In this document: positions 34,524 through 44,579 of the stretch, one piece after another
Position numbering within the stretch: position 1 is the first letter of the stretch
How the letters are laid out: the number at the start of each line of letters is the position of its first letter
Source: an uncultured Clostridia bacterium
Lineage (GTDB): Bacteria > Bacillota > Clostridia > Christensenellales > Pumilibacteraceae
Direction: 5' to 3'
DNA: 45,100 nt
NCBI GenBank assembly: GCA_947178255.1
Contig: CAMWXP010000012.1
Span: 1-45,100, forward strand
Made by a program: the position numbers and the translations under genes
Notes under the pieces: model-generated
Databases searched by the model: none
Told to the model about the DNA's origin: nothing
The model's input: the letters and a program-made list of their open reading frames with translations, nothing else

Positions 34524-35213
34524 CTATTTAACTTCTATTTTGTATCCGACTCCCCACACGGTAGTAAGCTGCCAGTGCGGATTGTCACCCAATTTTTCGC
34601 GCACGCGTTTGATATGAACATCTACAGTACGCGAGTCGCCCGAATAACCTTGCCCCCAAATCGCATTTAGCAATTCGTCGCGGGTAAATACATGCATCGG
34701 CGTTTTTGCCAACATGTACAATAATTCTATTTCCTTAGGCGGCATATCCACCTTTTCACCGTTCAACGTCACGGTAAATTCGGTTAGATTTACGTTAAGA
34801 TTGAATAGCGTTACGTTCTTAATTTCTGTGGCAGGTTTTGATCTACGCAACACCGCGCGAATACGCGCAATAAGCTCTTGCGGCTCGAAAGGTTTTGTTA
34901 TATAATCGTCGGCACCGCGGTCAAGACCGGAAATTCTATCTGTAGATTCACCGCGCGCCGACAACATGATTACAGGCACCTCACTGAATTTGCGAAGTTC
35001 AGAAAGTACTTCAAAGCCGTCGAGTCCCGGCATCATAACGTCTAAAACCACTCCGTCATACGCTATTGACGAAAGCTTGGTTAACGCTGTGTTGCCGTCA
35101 TGACAAAACTCCACAGAAAACCCGTCGCGTTCCAAATATAACGCTAACAACTGACAAATGTTTTTATCGTCATCCACTATAAGTATTTTGGTTATTTTAT
35201 CGTTTTTTTCCAT
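34524..35213 (-). CDS. Response regulator, OmpR/PhoB family
   Basis: 229 residues. Receiver domain with acidic pocket at 14-16 (VDDD), phospho-acceptor Asp58 in VVLDVMMPG and the lysine of ITKPFEP near 107; winged-helix effector domain (about 130-227) with GEKVDMPPKEIELL and SRTVDVHIKRVREKLG. The start is ATG at 35213; an open frame upstream overlaps the preceding gene. It overlaps that gene's end by 17 bases. The regulon is unknown; the operon suggests a link with the Spo0A-C-like proteins just upstream. Confidence 0.93.
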   Translation of the reverse strand: MEKNDKITKILIVDDDKNICQLLALYLERDGFSVEFCHDGNTALTKLSSIAYDGVVLDVMMPGLDGFEVLSELRKFSEVPVIMLSARGESTDRISGLDRGADDYITKPFEPQELIARIRAVLRRSKPATEIKNVTLFNLNVNLTEFTVTLNGEKVDMPPKEIELLYMLAKTPMHVFTRDELLNAIWGQGYSGDSRTVDVHIKRVREKLGDNPHWQLTTVWGVGYKIEVK

Positions 35214-35724
35214 GATCCAATATTGCCCTACTGAACTTGATAGCCGGTCGGTCATCCTCATCGAAATGTTCGGTGTCGACCGTATAATTGAAATAAACCT
35301 TGAACACCGCTCCTATTATTGTAACTACGTCCGTTATGCTCGTTTTGCCGGGATCTATTGCTACGCCCAATGTTTTGCTTGCAATCGGGATGAATTCCTT
35401 GTTGCGCATAATACTTCCGTTTATACAGCCGATAACAAAGTCGTCGTTTATTCCCATCGATACAGCTATATCCGAAATCGCCGTTTGCTCGTTATAATCA
35501 CTTTTAACTATGTATCGCGAAGCTAACGACGCCAAGAACTCGCAACCGTTCAGCTGTAAATGAAATCCATGCGAAAGCAAAACGTTGTAAACGCCCAGCT
35601 TGACGTCGTTTAACGTCATAGCGCGTTCTATGGCAATTTCGTTGTGCAAATACCTGTCCAAAGTGTAACTTGCAAGCGGATTTACCCTGTTTATTAAGTA
35701 GACGTTGTCCGATATATCGTGCAT
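35197..35724 (-). CDS. Spo0A C-terminal-domain-like protein, second of a tandem pair
   Basis: 175 residues, no receiver domain. Residues about 36-150 can be laid along the Spo0A effector domain: VKLGVYNVLLSHGFHLQLNG matches the first helices (Spo0A: I..IIHEIGVPAHIKG), TAISDIAVSMGINDDFVIG matches the recognition-helix region, and a last helix VVTIIGAVFKVYF matches the Spo0A end. Basic residues of the Spo0A DNA-contact helix are mostly missing (INDDFVIGCINGSIM), so DNA binding is doubtful. The ATG overlaps the upstream stop by one base (TAATG). Homology is judged by eye only. Confidence 0.6.
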   Translation of the reverse strand: MHDISDNVYLINRVNPLASYTLDRYLHNEIAIERAMTLNDVKLGVYNVLLSHGFHLQLNGCEFLASLASRYIVKSDYNEQTAISDIAVSMGINDDFVIGCINGSIMRNKEFIPIASKTLGVAIDPGKTSITDVVTIIGAVFKVYFNYTVDTEHFDEDDRPAIKFSRAILDHGKKR

Positions 35725-36194
35725 TATACCACCGCTTCACACAAATATTTTGCTCGTACAAACACACTTAAATCGCAAAGTACGTCTTTTGCCGTCATAG
35801 GATGCGAATTGGTAAGCGCCATAACTCTTTCGCAAAAATAGTTATTGTAGATGTTAAAGTACTTTTCTATAATGCGCGTAACGGTGTCGACATTTGTAGC
35901 ATGCATTTTGGCAAAGTCATCAATTACGTAATCCAGCGAAAGATCTGGACGTAACGAAAGTATTTCGATAAGCCTCGCCAATACGGCAAACCCGTTGCCC
36001 GTCGGCGGAGTGCCTACAAATAACAGCGCCTTGATTATATACGTTTTTACAGCCTCTTGCCTGACAGTACCGTACAACGAATACAACGGACTTCCAAAGC
36101 CGAGAATGACAGAGCTTTCCCGCCTGAACGCGGATATAGCACTGTTGTCCACTTCGTCACAGGGAGCTTGTGGAATTTTTTGTTTACCATCCAT
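35724..36194 (-). CDS. Spo0A C-terminal-domain-like protein, first of a tandem pair
   Basis: 156 residues. After a variable N-terminus (about 1-45), residues about 48-150 follow the Spo0A effector domain helix by helix: IIKALLFVGTPPTGNGFAVL against IIHEIGVPAHIKGYLYL, then DDFAKMHATNVDTVTRIIE against PDIAKKFNTTASRVERAIR, and a closing helix DVLCDLSVFVRAKY. There is no receiver domain. ATG at 36194 is 2 bases after the HIT stop; a TTG at 36206 would add four residues. A phosphorylation-independent DNA binder or a partner of the two-component system encoded next is possible. Confidence 0.65.
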   Translation of the reverse strand: MDGKQKIPQAPCDEVDNSAISAFRRESSVILGFGSPLYSLYGTVRQEAVKTYIIKALLFVGTPPTGNGFAVLARLIEILSLRPDLSLDYVIDDFAKMHATNVDTVTRIIEKYFNIYNNYFCERVMALTNSHPMTAKDVLCDLSVFVRAKYLCEAVV

Positions 36195-36196
36195 CG

Positions 36197-36544
36197 CTAC
36201 TTGCAATAATTCGGCTCGTCCAGCTTTTGCCCGCCCAAAAGGTGCATATGCAGGTGCGGAACAGTTTGCATTCCGTCGTCACCCTGATTGATTACAAAAC
36301 GGAATCCGTTTTCGAGTCCGAGCGAAGGAGCTATTTCTCCCACCTTCTTTATGCATTTTCCCAATTCTATAGCATCGGAATCGGTCATGTCCGTAAAGCT
36401 TTTATAATGCTTTTTGGGAATAGCCAAATAATGTTTTTTTGCTTTAGGCGCAATGTCGGCAATGACAATCATAAGGTCGTCCTCGTAGTACTTTGTCGAC
36501 GGAATGTCGCCTTTGATGATTTTACAAAAAATGCAGTCCTCCAT
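36197..36544 (-). CDS. HIT family (histidine triad) protein
   Basis: 115-residue histidine triad nucleotide hydrolase, likely acting on AMP-linked small molecules such as AMP-lysine or aminoacyl adenylates. DCIFCKIIKGDIPS at the N-terminus with the zinc-site Cys pair, and the triad HLHMHLLGG near 97. First gene of the minus-strand operon; GAGAGG (36551-36546) precedes the ATG. Small HIT proteins of this type are common beside translation genes. Confidence 0.94.
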   Translation of the reverse strand: MEDCIFCKIIKGDIPSTKYYEDDLMIVIADIAPKAKKHYLAIPKKHYKSFTDMTDSDAIELGKCIKKVGEIAPSLGLENGFRFVINQGDDGMQTVPHLHMHLLGGQKLDEPNYCK

Positions 36545-36604
36545 GTTTACCTCTCGATATAATTTTTACACAACAAATCACGCCAAATAAATATTGGCAA
36601 TTAC

Positions 36605-36633
36605 ATTATATCACACAAGTTTGGATTATGCAA
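36605..36633 (-). promoter_or_regulatory. Sigma-A promoter of the HIT-to-thiI operon
   Basis: On the minus strand: TTGCAT (36633-36628), a 17-base spacer, then a perfect TATAAT (36610-36605) with extended TGA. The predicted start is near 36598, giving a leader of about 54 bases. No other convincing promoter is seen inside the eight-gene run. Confidence 0.7.
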
Positions 36634-36666
36634 TAATATGAAAAAACTCTTTTACATTTTCGATAC

Positions 36667-36697
36667 AAAAAAACGGCAAGCATGCTTGTGCTTGCCG
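36667..36697 (-). terminator. Intrinsic terminator of eno
   Basis: On the minus strand CGGCAAGC (36697-36690) pairs with GCTTGCCG (36681-36674), 8-base loop, followed by seven T's. It ends the enolase transcript just before the HIT operon promoter. Confidence 0.93.
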
Positions 36698-36703
36698 TAG
36701 GCA

Positions 36704-38037
<1,334 letters not shown>

Positions 38038-38064
38038 AACAAATATATACTTTGCAATATTCAG

Positions 38065-39270
38065 TTAATTTATACCCAACGCTTTCAGGCACGCGTCAAG
38101 AGCCAAAATGCCATGCTCGAAGGTCAATCCGCCTTGAAAATACGCAGTATACGGAGGACGGATGGGTGCGTCACATGACAGCTCTATCGAAGAACCTTGA
38201 ACAAATGCTCCGGCCGCCATGATTACCTTGTCGTTATAGCCCGGCATATCCCACGGTTCCGGCGAAGCAAAGCTGTCCACCGGCGAAACCGACTGTATTG
38301 TTTTGCAAAAGTCAATCAGCTTTTGCTCGTCGTTAAAGTTGACCGAACAAATTATATCGTCCACCGAATCTGTGGGCTTGGGTAATGTTTGGTAACCGAG
38401 CCGAGAAAACACCTCGGAAAATAACAGTGCGGTTTTTATACTTTGCGCAGTTACGTGCGGAGCCATAAACAAGCCTTGGTAAAACATGCGGTAATCGCCC
38501 GCATACGAGCCGACCTCTTTGCCGATAGACGGCGAAGTAAACCGCCCCTCTATTTGCCTGATAGCATTTGCCGTGCCGCAAATGTATCCGCCGGTAGGTG
38601 CAATGCCACCACCGGGATTTTTGATGAGCGAGCCGACAAGAACGTCTGCAAACGACGGCTCTGCCGTTTCGGTAAACTCTCCGTAGCAGTTATCAACCAT
38701 TACGGTACATCCGTATGACTTTGCCAGTTCTGTAATCTCACGTATTTGATTGACGGACAGCGCGGGACGCATATCGTAGCCGCGCGAGCGTTGCAAAGCC
38801 ACGACGCTAGGCTTTACTTGCTGTATTTTGGCCTTAATTGCCTCTAAATCGGGCAATCCGTTGCTGAGCGGCACAATTTCGCAACCAATGTTAAAATCCT
38901 TTAAAGACCCTATTCCGTCGCCGAAAATCACGTCGTTTAGCGTGTCGTACGGTCTGCCCGTAGCACACAGCAAAATTTGGTTGGGACGAAGCAATCCAAA
39001 CAGCGCAATCGTCAACGCATGCGTACCGGAAGCAATAAGCGGCGAAACGATGGCGTCCTCCGTTCCGAATACGTCGGCAAAAAGTCTATTGAGCGTATCG
39101 CGCCCCACGTCGTCATAGCCATAGCCGGACGTGGGTGCAAAATGTCTGAGCGCTATCCTATGCTTGATAAACGCGTCCAGTACCTTTTTTTGGTTGTCGA
39201 GCGCAATGCCGTCTACACGCTTAAATACATCCGCAAGACTTGTCATCGCCTGTTCTATTAGCTTGTTCAT
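38065..39270 (-). CDS. PLP-dependent lyase, methionine gamma-lyase/aluminium resistance family (YnbB-like)
   Basis: 401 residues, Cys/Met-metabolism PLP enzyme fold of the YnbB group. HFAPTSGYGYDDVGRDTL and SPLIASGTHALTIALFG near the start, PLP lysine Lys217 in GSLIKNPGGGIAPTGGY, GSYAGDYRMFYQGLFMAPH, and the end RPPYTAYFQGGLTFEHG, all typical of that group. The true substrate is not established. It follows miaA after 3 bases, a common order in Bacillota (miaA-hfq-ynbB), but no hfq is seen here. Confidence 0.88.
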   Translation of the reverse strand: MNKLIEQAMTSLADVFKRVDGIALDNQKKVLDAFIKHRIALRHFAPTSGYGYDDVGRDTLNRLFADVFGTEDAIVSPLIASGTHALTIALFGLLRPNQILLCATGRPYDTLNDVIFGDGIGSLKDFNIGCEIVPLSNGLPDLEAIKAKIQQVKPSVVALQRSRGYDMRPALSVNQIREITELAKSYGCTVMVDNCYGEFTETAEPSFADVLVGSLIKNPGGGIAPTGGYICGTANAIRQIEGRFTSPSIGKEVGSYAGDYRMFYQGLFMAPHVTAQSIKTALLFSEVFSRLGYQTLPKPTDSVDDIICSVNFNDEQKLIDFCKTIQSVSPVDSFASPEPWDMPGYNDKVIMAAGAFVQGSSIELSCDAPIRPPYTAYFQGGLTFEHGILALDACLKALGIN

Positions 39271-39273
39271 AAT

Positions 39274-40182
39274 TCAATTCTCCAAAAAGTTTTCGACGAT
39301 CTGTTGAACTCTATCGTAATCCCTGGCGTCGATAAACACTTTGTTTAACTTCATACCGTTAAAGTACGTCATTTGGCGCTTTGCGTAGTTACGTGTTTTT
39401 TGCGCCGTTATTTGCTCCAATACTTCGCGCGGAGCATCGATGTCTGCGGCTATTTGCTTGTAACCCAAAGCCTGCATAGAAGTGTGATTTTTATATTGTA
39501 GCAAGGACTTTACTTCTTCTATAAGTCCGTCGTCAAACATACTGTGAACACGTTTATTTATTTTGTCGTACAGCATTTCGCGCGGAAGCGTAAGAACAAC
39601 GGTTAAATCATCGTAAGGTTTTTCTTGCGTAATCGTATCCGACTTGGTTTGACCGCGCAAGCAAAATATTTCCAGCGCTCTTACCACGCGCTTACAATCG
39701 TTAGCAGAAATTTTTGACGCCGATTGCTCGTCTATGCCCGTAAGCATATCATGCAAAACATTGGGGCCGAAAAAGTGCGCGACAAGTTTAAGTGCATTCC
39801 TAATATTATCGTCCTTTGGCGCATCTGCAAAATTACAGCCTGACAATAATGAATATACGTACAATCCAGTTCCCCCAACAATAATGGGCAGCTTACCGCT
39901 GTTATACGTGCGCTCGATTTCCGCCTTAGCAATCTTGACGTACTCACCGACCGAAAAATCGGCGTCGCCGTCCGCAATATCAATCATTTTGTGGACAACA
40001 CCGTCACACTCCGCTTCGGTCAGCTTGCCTGTGCCGATATCAAAGCCCCTGTAAATCTGCATGGAATCGGCGCCGATTATTTCCCCGTTAAATCGCTTTG
40101 CGAGTTTCAGCGCCATAGCGGACTTGCCGACGGCGGTGCAGCCGACCAATGCAAGCGCTTTTATACGATGCGCTTGAACCAC
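39274..40182 (-). CDS. miaA: tRNA dimethylallyltransferase MiaA
   Basis: 302 residues; adds dimethylallyl to N6 of A37 in tRNAs reading UNN codons, the substrate later methylthiolated by MiaB encoded in the same operon. P-loop GCTAVGKSAMA, DSMQIYRGFDIGTGK, VGGTGLYVYSLL and YAKRQMTYF are family motifs; the usual GPTA is GCTA here. The start is GTG at 40182 with AGGAG (40195-40191) 8 bases upstream, inside the end of mutL (22-base overlap). Confidence 0.95.
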   Translation of the reverse strand: MVQAHRIKALALVGCTAVGKSAMALKLAKRFNGEIIGADSMQIYRGFDIGTGKLTEAECDGVVHKMIDIADGDADFSVGEYVKIAKAEIERTYNSGKLPIIVGGTGLYVYSLLSGCNFADAPKDDNIRNALKLVAHFFGPNVLHDMLTGIDEQSASKISANDCKRVVRALEIFCLRGQTKSDTITQEKPYDDLTVVLTLPREMLYDKINKRVHSMFDDGLIEEVKSLLQYKNHTSMQALGYKQIAADIDAPREVLEQITAQKTRNYAKRQMTYFNGMKLNKVFIDARDYDRVQQIVENFLEN

Positions 40183-42002
40183 TTTTCAATCTCCTTTTTG
40201 GTGAACCCTATTACAATCGGTCTGCCGTGCGGACAAAACAGCGTGATGTTGCGCGCTGTCATTTCGGCGAGAAGCGCGTCTATTTCCGATTGACTCAAAT
40301 CGTCTATCTCACCCTTAACAGCCGCCTTGCACGCTGCTTGCATTAGCCGCTCCTTTAACACCATAGGACTTTTTTCGCGCGAGTTGATAAGCGTAAGCAT
40401 ATCGGAAACAAAAAGCTGCAAATCGATACCCACGCACTCGTACGGCAAATACGACAGCGTAAATGTGTATTCCCCAAACGGAGAAATACCAAAACCGCAA
40501 TCCTCCAACAAATCGGTATTTTCACTCAAAAGCTCGGCGTCGGCCGCAGATACGTCAAAAACAAACGGTATCATCAACGGCTGTGTTTGCAACCGCTTTT
40601 CCTCATACTTCTTTAACAGCTTGTCATATAGAAGCTTTTCATGTGCGGCATGCTGGTCTATAAAATAGCACTGCTCACCACGCTCCAAAACCAAATATGT
40701 ATTGAAAAGCTTGCCTATGCACTTACATTCGACGGGCGCAAAAACCTGCTGCTTTTGTGTAAAATCCGCAGCCGATGCAAATACATCCGAATATATCTCA
40801 GCAGGCTGAACGGTATCGGCAGTATCATTATCAACGATTTCACTATCGTTATTTTGTTCTGTCGACTCCAATGAGCTATAATCAATAACTTGCGCCGACG
40901 TCGGTTTAGCCGGAACGGCCTCGAAAAACGATTTAAACAAATTATGCACAGGCTTGCCGTACTGCTCGGCACTATCCGATTTAAAGTCATCGTCAACCAA
41001 ATCGAGCTTTTTAGGTTCTGTAAGTCGCGGCATTACCGCATTTTTAACAGCACGAGCCACAATAGACTTAATTTTGGTCGTATCGGCAAATTTAACTTGC
41101 ATTTTACTCGGATGCACGTTTACGTCTACCATATCGTACGGCATTGTAATATGCAATACAAACAGCGGGTACTGCCGTTTCATAAGATATGCCGAATATA
41201 CCGAAAATACAGCATACTGAATATCGACACTTTCAACATATCGGCCATTAATAATTATGTTTTGATAATTACGCGACGGCTTAGTATATATAGGTAAGCA
41301 TGTAAAGCCTGTTACGGTAATAGGAGTTTCGGACAAATTTACTTCCACGGTATTTTTAAGCACCGAATCGCCGTAAACGGCGTATACCGCGCTTTTCAGT
41401 CCTTCGCCCGGCGAAGAAAAATGCTTAGTTTCACTGTCAAATTTGAATACAATATCGGGATTGGACAGAACCAAATGTTCGATTAATGTAAATATCTTTG
41501 TTTCCTCGCGCGAGGGCTTTGCCAAAAACTTCTTTCTTGCAGGGATATGTTCAAACAGGTTTTCCACCGTGACTGTCGTTCCGAGGCTTGTTCCGCATTC
41601 ATCATGGGATATCAGTCTTCCGCCCTTATACACTATTTTTCCGCCGATTTCGCTATCAGCAGTACGTGAAATCATTGTAACGTCGGCAACGGCGCCTATG
41701 CTCGGCAAAGCTTCACCGCGAAATCCCAGCGTACTTATAGTGTCCAAGTCGTCGAGATTTTTTATCTTGCTGGTTGCGTGCGGCAAGAACGCTGTAGGCA
41801 TATCGTCGAAATCTATGCCGCTACCGTTGTCTGTAATGGTTATTTTATCAATACCACCACCTTTAACAGTGACGCAAATTTCGGTCGCGCCTGCATCGAT
41901 AGCGTTTTCGACAAGCTCCTTTACAATAGAAGCCGGGCTTTCCACCACCTCGCCTGCCGCTATCCTATTGAATATTTCGCTGGGAAGTTTGTTTATTTTC
42001 AT
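40161..42002 (-). CDS. mutL: DNA mismatch repair protein MutL
   Basis: 613 residues. GHKL ATPase domain (about 1-330): EVVESPASIVKELVENAIDA, DNGSGI, ATSKI, TLGFRGEALPSI. A linker of about 100 residues follows, then the C-terminal dimerisation and endonuclease domain with DQHAAHEKLLYD at 449-460, ACKAAVKG and CPHGRPIVI. The endonuclease motif DQHAx2Ex4E is kept except that the last Glu is Asp460. The gene is intact and overlaps the mutS end by four bases, so it stays translated only if ribosomes reach it past the mutS stop. Confidence 0.95.
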   Translation of the reverse strand: MKINKLPSEIFNRIAAGEVVESPASIVKELVENAIDAGATEICVTVKGGGIDKITITDNGSGIDFDDMPTAFLPHATSKIKNLDDLDTISTLGFRGEALPSIGAVADVTMISRTADSEIGGKIVYKGGRLISHDECGTSLGTTVTVENLFEHIPARKKFLAKPSREETKIFTLIEHLVLSNPDIVFKFDSETKHFSSPGEGLKSAVYAVYGDSVLKNTVEVNLSETPITVTGFTCLPIYTKPSRNYQNIIINGRYVESVDIQYAVFSVYSAYLMKRQYPLFVLHITMPYDMVDVNVHPSKMQVKFADTTKIKSIVARAVKNAVMPRLTEPKKLDLVDDDFKSDSAEQYGKPVHNLFKSFFEAVPAKPTSAQVIDYSSLESTEQNNDSEIVDNDTADTVQPAEIYSDVFASAADFTQKQQVFAPVECKCIGKLFNTYLVLERGEQCYFIDQHAAHEKLLYDKLLKKYEEKRLQTQPLMIPFVFDVSAADAELLSENTDLLEDCGFGISPFGEYTFTLSYLPYECVGIDLQLFVSDMLTLINSREKSPMVLKERLMQAACKAAVKGEIDDLSQSEIDALLAEMTARNITLFCPHGRPIVIGFTKKEIEKWFKRIV

Positions 42003-44578
42003 TTATCCAATTTTTCCTTTAAATCGCAAAGTATATCGAGCGCGTGACGTGGCGTAATGTTGTTTACGTCAATATCTTTGAGTATGCGGATAATCTCGTC
42101 GTACTGCATAGCATTGTCAAACAGAGACAGCTGGCGCACGTCGTTCGCCTTGTGTGCTATATCGGCATTAATAAGCTGTGATAATAATTGCTTCGCCCTA
42201 TCCAAAACCGTTTGAGGAAGCCCGGCAAGCGCCGACACTTCTATACCGAAGCTCTTGTTGGCGCTGCCACGCATGATTTTTCGCACAAACTTGATATTGC
42301 CGTCCGTTTCCTTTGCGGTGAACTTGTAATTTTTAAGTCCGGCAATGCTTCCTTCAAGCTCGGTGAGCTCGTGGAAGTGCGTAGAAAACAGTACTTTTGC
42401 ATTATACTTTTGCGACACGTATTCGATAACAGCCCAGGCAATGCTAAGCCCGTCGTATGTGGAAGTACCCCTACCTATTTCATCGAACAATATAAGGCTG
42501 TTATCTGTTGCGTTTTCCAAAATGGATGCAACTTCCGTCATTTCCACCATAAAGGTGCTTCTGCCGGTGGATAAATCGTCGCTGGCGCCAACCCTGGTAA
42601 ACACCTTGTCCACAAGACCGATATTTGCCGACTTTGCCGGAACAAACGAGCCCATATGCGCAAGCACTGTAATAAGCGCAACTTGGCGCATATAAAGGCT
42701 TTTACCTGCCATATTCGGGCCTGTAATAAGCATTGTTCTTGCGTCGGTTTTGTTCATGGCCGTGTTGTTGGGCACAAAAAGCTCGTCGGACGGAAGCGTC
42801 TCGGCAACGGGATGTCTACCTTCGGCTATAACGATTTCCCCTTCCGTAGTTATTTGCGGACGGCAATAGCCGTTTCGCTTTGCGACCGTGGCAAGCGACA
42901 CCAAACAGTCCAAATCGGCTATCGCCTTGCCCAGCTTGTTAATAATAGGACACTTTGTCCTGAGCGTAGCAAGAACCTGACTATACAACTCCTTTTCCCG
43001 TTTTTCCGCAAGATCGGAAGCGTTAAGCACTTTATATTCCAGCTCTTTTAAATCGTCTGTTATGTATCGCTCGGCATTGGCAACCGTTTGCCTGCGCTGA
43101 TAGTTGGAGGGCACCATTGAATCGAACTGACGCGGCACTTCTATAAAGTACCCGAACAAGCGGTTGTAAGAAATACGCAGGTTTTTTATTTGCGTTTTTT
43201 CGCGCTCGGCGGCTTCCATTTGAGCAATATATTTTCGTGAACTGTTCACAAGCGAACGATATTCATCGAGAGTGGCGTCGTAACCCGTTTTGATAATGTA
43301 CGTTTCCTCTTTTTTATCAGCGTCCACAGGCACAACAACAGCATTGTCTATCAAATCGGTCAAGTCGGGAAGCGCAGTCAATTGACCGTTAATTTCGCAA
43401 AGCATAGCGGAGCGCGTTTGTTCGAGCGCAGCCTTTATTTCGGGTAAAGCGTGAAAAGAAATATTGAGCGCCGTAACGTCCTTGGGCTTTATTTCACCCA
43501 AAGCAAGGTTGGCCGATATGCGCACTATGTCCTTAACCTGAGACAGAGCAGCACGCAAACGTTCCCTTAATATCGTGTCGGCATACAACGCGTCCACCGA
43601 ATCTAACCGCCTGTCTATTTCCGACTTGTTGCACAGCGGGCGTAAAATCCACTTTTGGAGTTGTCTGTCCCCCATCGGCGTGCAAGTTTTGTTAATGATA
43701 TCACGCAGCGTCGTGCCTAGTTTTGGGCTTTGCGAGTCAACAAGTTAAAGCGTTTTGGCAGTATTGGCGTCAATATCCATATACGCCGCAGATTCATAGT
43801 TTTCGTTATAGCCGATATTTACGTCGTTACGGAATTGATTGTGTCTTACGTACGCTATTAACGCACCCTCGGCGCAAACGCACGCAGGAGTCTTGCAAAG
43901 CGCTTTCAGTTCCTTTTCGTCCAACACGCCGACTAATGTGTTTTTTGCCGTATCATAGTCATACATAGCGTCATCGTACTGCGACAATGTACATACCGAT
44001 CCGTATTTAACTGCGGATAGCTCAACGCTCTCCTCCATCATTTTGGAGTTGGCAATGATCTCCGCAGGCTTTATTCTAAGCAGCAAATCGTTAAGCTTGA
44101 CCTTGACAGGGCATGGTATAAAATGATTGTACGTTTCGGCGGTAGTTATATCCGTCCACACGGCGCCTACGCCGCTGTCGTCCAAATACAGCGACATTAG
44201 ATAGTTGTTCTTGTCGTCGCTAAGACTGTCCGTATCGGTGATTGTGCCGCCTGTGATGATGCGTGTAACATTGCGTTCGACAATTTTATTGCCGTCTATA
44301 GGTTCTGTGCCGTTTTGTTCGCATATGGCTACTTTGTATCCTTTTTTGAGCAATTTGGATATGTAAGTTTGCACGGCATGATAAGGCACTCCGCACATAG
44401 GCGCACGTTGATTGTTTCCGCAAGCCCGTCCGGTAAGCGTTAAATCAAGCTCTTTGGATACGGTTACCGCGTCGTCAAAAAACATCTCGTAAAAATCGCC
44501 CAGCCTAAACATCAATATGGTGTCGGGATAATCGTTCTTTATTTGTTGATATTGCTTCATCATCGGTGATAAGCCCAT
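41999..44578 (-). pseudogene. mutS: mutS interrupted by one in-frame TAA codon
   Basis: An otherwise complete MutS frame of 860 codons including the stop. The N-terminal part (277 residues, 44578-43745) holds the mismatch-contact FYE motif in RLGDFYEMFFDD. TAA stands at codon 278 (43747-43745) where the family usually has Glu (TL-E-LVDSQSPKLG). The same frame then runs open to the end with TPMGDRQLQKWILRPL, Walker A GPNMAGKS (from 620) and Walker B LILFDEIGRGTSTYDG. A single G-to-T change (GAA to TAA) explains it. The fragment 43675-41999 starts at an internal Met with no ribosome binding site. Real knockout, polymorphism or sequencing error cannot be told apart here. Confidence 0.85.
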
Positions 44579-44579
44579 G

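Noticed and set aside
41443..42057. 204-codon plus-strand frame opposite mutL
   Set aside because: Shadow of mutL; no motifs, and the opposite frame carries conserved ATPase motifs.
43745..43747. TAA in mutS as a reassigned sense codon
   Set aside because: TAA ends many other genes in the window at the expected family length, so global reassignment is not supported.
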